Below are positions 60,019-64,000 of a stretch of 64,000 nt of DNA, piece after piece (the first letter of the stretch is position 1; every line of letters starts with the position of its first letter). Under the pieces are notes generated by a model, which worked only from the letters and a program-made list of their open reading frames with translations, did no database searches and was not told the origin of the DNA. Source of the DNA: Gaoshiqia sediminis. GTDB taxonomy: Bacteria > Bacteroidota > Bacteroidia > Bacteroidales > Prolixibacteraceae. The position numbers and the translations under genes are program-made. Where the stretch lies: assembly GCF_025907915.1 (NCBI RefSeq), contig NZ_JAPAAF010000002.1, forward strand, positions 124,001 through 188,000, in the 5' to 3' direction.

Positions 60019-63000
60019 ATGTTACACCGGATTATCGAATTTTCTGTCAGACAAAAATATGTTGCTCTTTCGTTGGTGGTACTGATGGCAGTTGCAGGCG
60101 TGTATTCGCTCAGGCAGTTACCCATCAATTCACTGCCCGATGTTACGCCTGTGCAGGTATTGGTTATTACAAAAGCGGGGCGTTACTCGCCCTACGACGT
60201 GGAGAAACTGGTCAGCTACCCTATCGAAACGGCCATGAACGGCTTGCCCGATGTGAAGGAAGTCCGATCAATTTCGCAGTTTGGGCTCTCGGCCGTTACG
60301 GTTGAATTTGAAGAAAACACCGACATTTATTTTGCCCGGCAAATGGTTAGTCAGCGGCTGCAATCCATTGTTGACGAATTGCCGCCCGATGTGTCGGCCC
60401 CGCAGCTTGGCCCTATTTCTACCGCGCTGGGCGAAATCTATCAGTATGAAGTGAAGGGCGAAAATTATTCGCTCACCGAACTGCGGGAGATTCAGGACTG
60501 GCTTATTGCCCCGCAACTAAAGGTGGTGAAGGGCGTCACCGAGATCAATTCGTTTGGTGGCTTTGTCAAAGAATACAATGTCATTATTCAACCCGGAAAA
60601 ATGCGGATGTACGGCGTGAACATCCAGGATATCATCGATGCTATTGGCAGCAATAATTCGGTATCCGGGGGAAATTTCCTGGAGCACAATCGCGAACAGT
60701 ACATTGTGCGCGGTTTTGGACAAATCAACAAGAAGGAAGACATCCTCAATATTGTGGTCACCAAGTTGGGCAATACACCGGTGTTTATCAAGGATGTGGC
60801 CGAGGTGGAGTTGGGCACGCAAATCCGGCAGGGCGGAGTTACCCGCGACGGGCGGGGCGAAGTGGTTACCGGCATTGTGATGATGCTTCGCGGCGGCAAC
60901 GGGCGTGAGGTGATTGCCGGTATCGAAGAAAAAATTGAATCCATCAACAAAAATCTGCCTGAGGGTGTGGTAATTGAAAAGTTTTACGATCAGTCGGACC
61001 TGATCAAACGGACCACAGGCACCATTACCACCAATTTGGTAGAAGGTGGTTTTCTGGTGATTGTGGTGTTGCTGCTTTTGCTGGGCGAATTTTCAGGGGC
61101 AATTATCGTGGCGATGGTTATTCCGTTTTCGATGTTGTTTGCCTTTATCGGCATGCGTGAGTTTGGGCTGGCTGCCAATCTGATGAGCCTGGGCGCGATC
61201 GACTTTGGGATGGTGGTGGACGGATCGGTGGTGATGGTCGAAAATATTATCCACCGTCTGCACGGAAGCGACAAAAAGGAACCGGCAGCAGAAACTATCC
61301 TGAAAGCTGCCCGGCAAGTGGTGCGGCCCATCTTTTTCGGGGTGCTGATCATCCTGATGGTGTATGTACCAATTATGACCTTCAGTGGGATGGAAGGAAT
61401 CCTGTACCGTCCGATGGCGATAACGGTAGCAGCCGCCGTTCTGGGGTCGTTGTTATTGGCACTGGTGTTTGTGCCATCTATATCGGTCTTGGTATTTCGC
61501 CGCGGGGTGAAGCCCCGTAAAAACAGGCTCATCAGTTGGCTGCAACCCATCTACCGGCGCTTTTTGGAGCGTAACATCCAAAAGCGTGGGCTGGTTTTAG
61601 GTGTCGCCCTGGTGGTATTCGCGCTCTCTTTGGTGGTAATGGCGCGTTTGGGAAGCGAGTTTTTGCCCGAACTCGATGAAGGTTCCATCCTGGTGGAACA
61701 GGTTCGCATGCCGTCTGTCACTCTGGAAGAGTCGATTGAAAATGCCAATTGGCTGGCTTCCCAATTGATGAAAAACATCCCGGAGATTGAAACGGTGGTC
61801 CCCAAAACCGGACGCTCCGATTTGGCCAACGACTGGATGGGGGTGCATCAAACCGATGTGTGGGTGGTGCTCAAAAATCCGGATGAATGGCGCAAAGGGT
61901 TCACCAAGGAAGATATTGTTGCTCAGATTGAACCTTACCTGAAGACTGAACCTGGTCTGGCCTACAACTTTACTCAACCGATTGCCATGCGGGTGGATGA
62001 GCTGACCAGTGGGGTGAAATCGGATTTGGCCGTGAAAATTTATGGCGAAGATCTGGAAGAACTAAACCGCATTGGCGAGGCGATCTCGAAAGTTGCGGCC
62101 AGCCTGCCGGGGACTGATAACTATTTTGTGGAGCAGCCCATTGGGCAACCCTACCTAACCATTGAAATTGACCGCGAGGCGGTGGCTTCGTTTGGGCTGA
62201 ACGTGGACGAGGTGCAACAGGTGATTGAAGCCGGCATTGGCGGCCAGATTGCCGGACAGGTGTACGAAGGGCAACGGCGTTTCGATATTTTGGTACGTTA
62301 CCCGAAGGACATCCGGGAACAGCTTCAGCAAATCCAGGAAATTCCCGTGCACCTGGCAAACGGCCAGTTCATTCCTTTAAAACGGGTGAGCCGGATTGTT
62401 GCACAGGAAGGCCCGCGCGAAATTCAGCGCGAAAACGGCTGGCGACGGTTGATTGTGGGAGTCAATATCAAAAATACCGATATGGGCACTTACGTGGCCA
62501 ATTTGCAGCAGGCAATTGATGAACAAGCCGAAGTTCCGCCGGGCTATTTTCTCGAATACGGGGGCACTTTCGAAAACCAGCGCCGGGCAATGAACCATCT
62601 GCTGTTAGTCGTTCCGTTGTCGCTTTTCATCATCATCGGCCTGTTGTACCTCAACTTCGGGCACATGCGTTTTGCACTCATCATTTTGCTGAATTTGCCG
62701 TTTGCCTTGTCGGGCGGCGTTTTTCTGTTGTGGGTCCGGGGTATGTACCTGTCGGTTTCGGCCAGCATTGGTTTTGTCGCCTTGTTTGGGGTAGCTGTGC
62801 TCAACGGCATTGTGTTGCTCGACCATATCAACGAACTGCGGAAAGAAAGCGACGGTCCGCTGAAAAAGCTGGTGGTGGATGGCGCCATCGACCGGCTTCG
62901 TCCCGTGCTGATGACCGCGCTGGTGGCCAGTTTGGGCTTCATCCCCATGGCCTTCAACTCAGGGCCCGGCTCCGAGGTACAGCGTCCCCTGGCCACGGTG

Positions 63001-63123
63001 GTTATTGGCGGGTTGATCACTTCCACCTTATTGACGTTGCTTGTTTTGCCAACCATTTACCTTTGGGTTGAAAAACGACGCGATAAGCAAAGCGGCAAAA
63101 AACAGTCGGCCACGGTTTCATAA
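60019..63123 (+). CDS. czcA: CzcA-type heavy-metal efflux RND pump
   Basis: A 1034-residue inner-membrane RND pump that exports divalent metal ions with proton influx. It starts with the usual helix (IIEFSVRQKYVALSLVVLMAVAG) and RQLPINSLPDVTPVQV. The family signature in helix 4 reads DFGMVVDGSVVMVEN, the DFGx3DGx4VEN form of Zn/Co/Cd or Ni/Co pumps rather than Cu/Ag pumps, with Ser in place of the usual Ala. All twelve helices and two periplasmic loops are present. Together with the two genes upstream it forms a CzcCBA-like system. No metal-sensing regulator is seen in the window. Confidence 0.92.
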   Translation: MLHRIIEFSVRQKYVALSLVVLMAVAGVYSLRQLPINSLPDVTPVQVLVITKAGRYSPYDVEKLVSYPIETAMNGLPDVKEVRSISQFGLSAVTVEFEENTDIYFARQMVSQRLQSIVDELPPDVSAPQLGPISTALGEIYQYEVKGENYSLTELREIQDWLIAPQLKVVKGVTEINSFGGFVKEYNVIIQPGKMRMYGVNIQDIIDAIGSNNSVSGGNFLEHNREQYIVRGFGQINKKEDILNIVVTKLGNTPVFIKDVAEVELGTQIRQGGVTRDGRGEVVTGIVMMLRGGNGREVIAGIEEKIESINKNLPEGVVIEKFYDQSDLIKRTTGTITTNLVEGGFLVIVVLLLLLGEFSGAIIVAMVIPFSMLFAFIGMREFGLAANLMSLGAIDFGMVVDGSVVMVENIIHRLHGSDKKEPAAETILKAARQVVRPIFFGVLIILMVYVPIMTFSGMEGILYRPMAITVAAAVLGSLLLALVFVPSISVLVFRRGVKPRKNRLISWLQPIYRRFLERNIQKRGLVLGVALVVFALSLVVMARLGSEFLPELDEGSILVEQVRMPSVTLEESIENANWLASQLMKNIPEIETVVPKTGRSDLANDWMGVHQTDVWVVLKNPDEWRKGFTKEDIVAQIEPYLKTEPGLAYNFTQPIAMRVDELTSGVKSDLAVKIYGEDLEELNRIGEAISKVAASLPGTDNYFVEQPIGQPYLTIEIDREAVASFGLNVDEVQQVIEAGIGGQIAGQVYEGQRRFDILVRYPKDIREQLQQIQEIPVHLANGQFIPLKRVSRIVAQEGPREIQRENGWRRLIVGVNIKNTDMGTYVANLQQAIDEQAEVPPGYFLEYGGTFENQRRAMNHLLLVVPLSLFIIIGLLYLNFGHMRFALIILLNLPFALSGGVFLLWVRGMYLSVSASIGFVALFGVAVLNGIVLLDHINELRKESDGPLKKLVVDGAIDRLRPVLMTALVASLGFIPMAFNSGPGSEVQRPLATVVIGGLITSTLLTLLVLPTIYLWVEKRRDKQSGKKQSATVS

Positions 63124-63163
63124 CTTTCCGCCTTTCGTGGTTTTGCTGTCCGTGTGCGTGGCG

Positions 63164-63217
63164 GAGGTTTCCGTCATCATGGGGAGAGTTTCCGTCTTCG
63201 CGAAGGAGGTTTCCGTC
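63164..63217 (+). repeat. Three 12-bp direct repeats with 21-bp period
   Basis: GAGGTTTCCGTC at 63164 and 63206 and AGAGTTTCCGTC at 63185. The exact 21-bp spacing is two helix turns and also seven codons. The plus-strand frame through them reads a heptapeptide repeat (AEVSVIM, GRVSVFA, KEVSVGG), but no start or gene is convincing. Confidence 0.65.
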
Positions 63218-63323
63218 GGGGGTGTGAGCCGAATGGCTGTAATTTCGGCTGTCCGTGAGCAGGCGGTGGCAGTCCCTGAGCTACAAAAAAACGCGGGCTA
63301 TTTTTTCATTTCTTCGAATGCTG

Positions 63324-63331
63324 TACATTTG
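63324..63331 (+). promoter_or_regulatory. -7 box of the terminal ECF sigma gene
   Basis: TACATTTG fits TAnnTTTG, 22 bp before the ATG at 63354; predicted leader about 16 nt. Confidence 0.5.
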
Positions 63332-63353
63332 GCAGCAGTGAAATCTGTCTTTC

Positions 63354-63998
63354 ATGCAAATTCAGTCGTTACATAGTTCCAGTCCCGACACGTTGTTGCT
63401 GCACGAACTGAGCAGTGGCAATGTTCGCGCCTTCGATTTCATTTTCAATAAATATTACGACAATCTTTGCCGGTTTGCCTGTTCGTTTATTCACGATGCC
63501 GATATGTCGCAAAGCTTGGTGCAAAACGTGTTTGTGAAGTTGTGGGAGCGGCGGGTTTTGCTCGGTAAAATCGAAAACCTGGGGGGCTATCTTACCAGGA
63601 TGGTACGCAACCAGGTGTCGGACTACCTGACAGAACTGAAGAAGATGGAGCTGAAACACGAGCACCGGGGAAGCATGGCCGATGATTCGACTGAGCATGA
63701 GATCCTGGGCCGCGATTTCGAGGAACGCCTGATTGTTGCCCTGGGACAACTCCCCCCACGGTGCCGACAGGCTTTCGAACTGAGCCGCTTCGAGAACCTG
63801 AGCAACAAGGAGATTGCCACCGAGATGAACATTTCGGTGAAGGGCGTGGAAGCGCTGATCGCCCGTTCGCTGAAAACGTTGCGGGTTGAGCTACGCGAAT
63901 TTTTACCTTCTTTCAAACTGAAAAACAGCCCGTCCATCCTGTTTTTTATGCGGATGGCCAAACGGGGCCTGACCCATTTAACGTTGAAATGCAGTTAG
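63354..63998 (+). CDS. ECF-type RNA polymerase sigma-70 factor
   Basis: A 214-residue ECF sigma factor. Region 2 reads AFDFIFNKYYDNLCRFACSFI...QNVFVKLWE and region 4 LPPRCRQAFELSRFENLSNKEIATEMNISVKGVEALIARSLKTLR. It belongs to the same Bacteroidota group as the factor at 16443, usually followed by a FecR-type anti-sigma gene, which would lie beyond the right edge. The C-terminal tail after region 4 (about 35 residues) is longer than usual. Its link to the czc operon upstream is only positional. Confidence 0.9.
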   Translation: MQIQSLHSSSPDTLLLHELSSGNVRAFDFIFNKYYDNLCRFACSFIHDADMSQSLVQNVFVKLWERRVLLGKIENLGGYLTRMVRNQVSDYLTELKKMELKHEHRGSMADDSTEHEILGRDFEERLIVALGQLPPRCRQAFELSRFENLSNKEIATEMNISVKGVEALIARSLKTLRVELREFLPSFKLKNSPSILFFMRMAKRGLTHLTLKCS

Positions 63999-64000
63999 TT

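Noticed and set aside
63041-63376. Open frame across the end of czcA and the 21-bp repeats
   Set aside because: It begins inside czcA in another frame, overlaps the sigma gene start, and its composition comes from the repeat.

Overview
The window reads as chromosome of a Bacteroidota bacterium, probably a Bacteroidales/Marinilabiliales-type marine or sediment organism. The evidence is the SusC/SusD pair with an ECF sigma factor and FecR anti-sigma factor, several Bacteroidota-restricted families (DUF5020, DUF4249, DUF3078, DUF4914, GIN/DUF2807, BtuG-like propeller), the near absence of Shine-Dalgarno sequences, and recurrent TAnnTTTG -7 boxes upstream of genes. No rRNA, tRNA, prophage or CRISPR array was found.

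Layout. 1-8.9 kb: end of a DUF438/PAS protein, a purine-uptake pair (DUF5020 outer-membrane protein plus NCS2 permease), a Tat-exported aldo/keto reductase, rimM, a GIN-domain protein, TsaC/Sua5 with a glycosyltransferase, and a sirtuin with a small beta-barrel. 9-16.3 kb: a TonB receptor/DUF4249 pair, ComF-like protein, Dcp-like M3 peptidase, flavin reductase. 16.4-23.6 kb: ECF sigma, FecR, SusC, SusD, with no degradative enzymes. 23.6-31 kb: two transporters, a DUF4914/MFS/XRE-cupin group, a DsrE-like protein and an HU-like protein.

31-47.6 kb is the dominant theme: a vitamin B12 island. Two cobalamin riboswitches control (i) btuF-cobO-btuC-btuD and (ii) btuB with a BtuG-like surface lipoprotein and a DUF4430 (transcobalamin-like) protein. 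The genes for amidation and nucleotide-loop assembly follow: cobU, cobT, cobS, cobC, cobQ/cbiP, cbiB. Together they take up corrinoids across both membranes, adenosylate them, make cobyric acid and cobinamide phosphate, and attach the lower ligand. No corrin-ring genes are present here. Most gaps between these genes hold repeats, including a RAYT-like IS200/IS605 element between two nested palindromes and an exact 42-bp-period five-unit array beside a short AraC-type regulator.

47.7-64 kb: HAD hydrolase, pheS, an overlapping operon of three secreted cyclophilins (one fused to a degenerate HtrA-like domain), GNAT, an acyl-carrier-like protein without the carrier serine, MscS, DUF3078, a putative orphan small RNA, S4/YjbR/YraN genes, a CzcCBA-type metal efflux operon, and a final ECF sigma factor whose partner lies outside the window.

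The best candidates for undescribed biology are the 42-bp array with its AraC-like neighbour, the pseudo-protease/cyclophilin operon, the DUF4914 P-loop operon, and the REP-flanked transposase inside the B12 island. All functional calls come from reading motifs; no database search was run.
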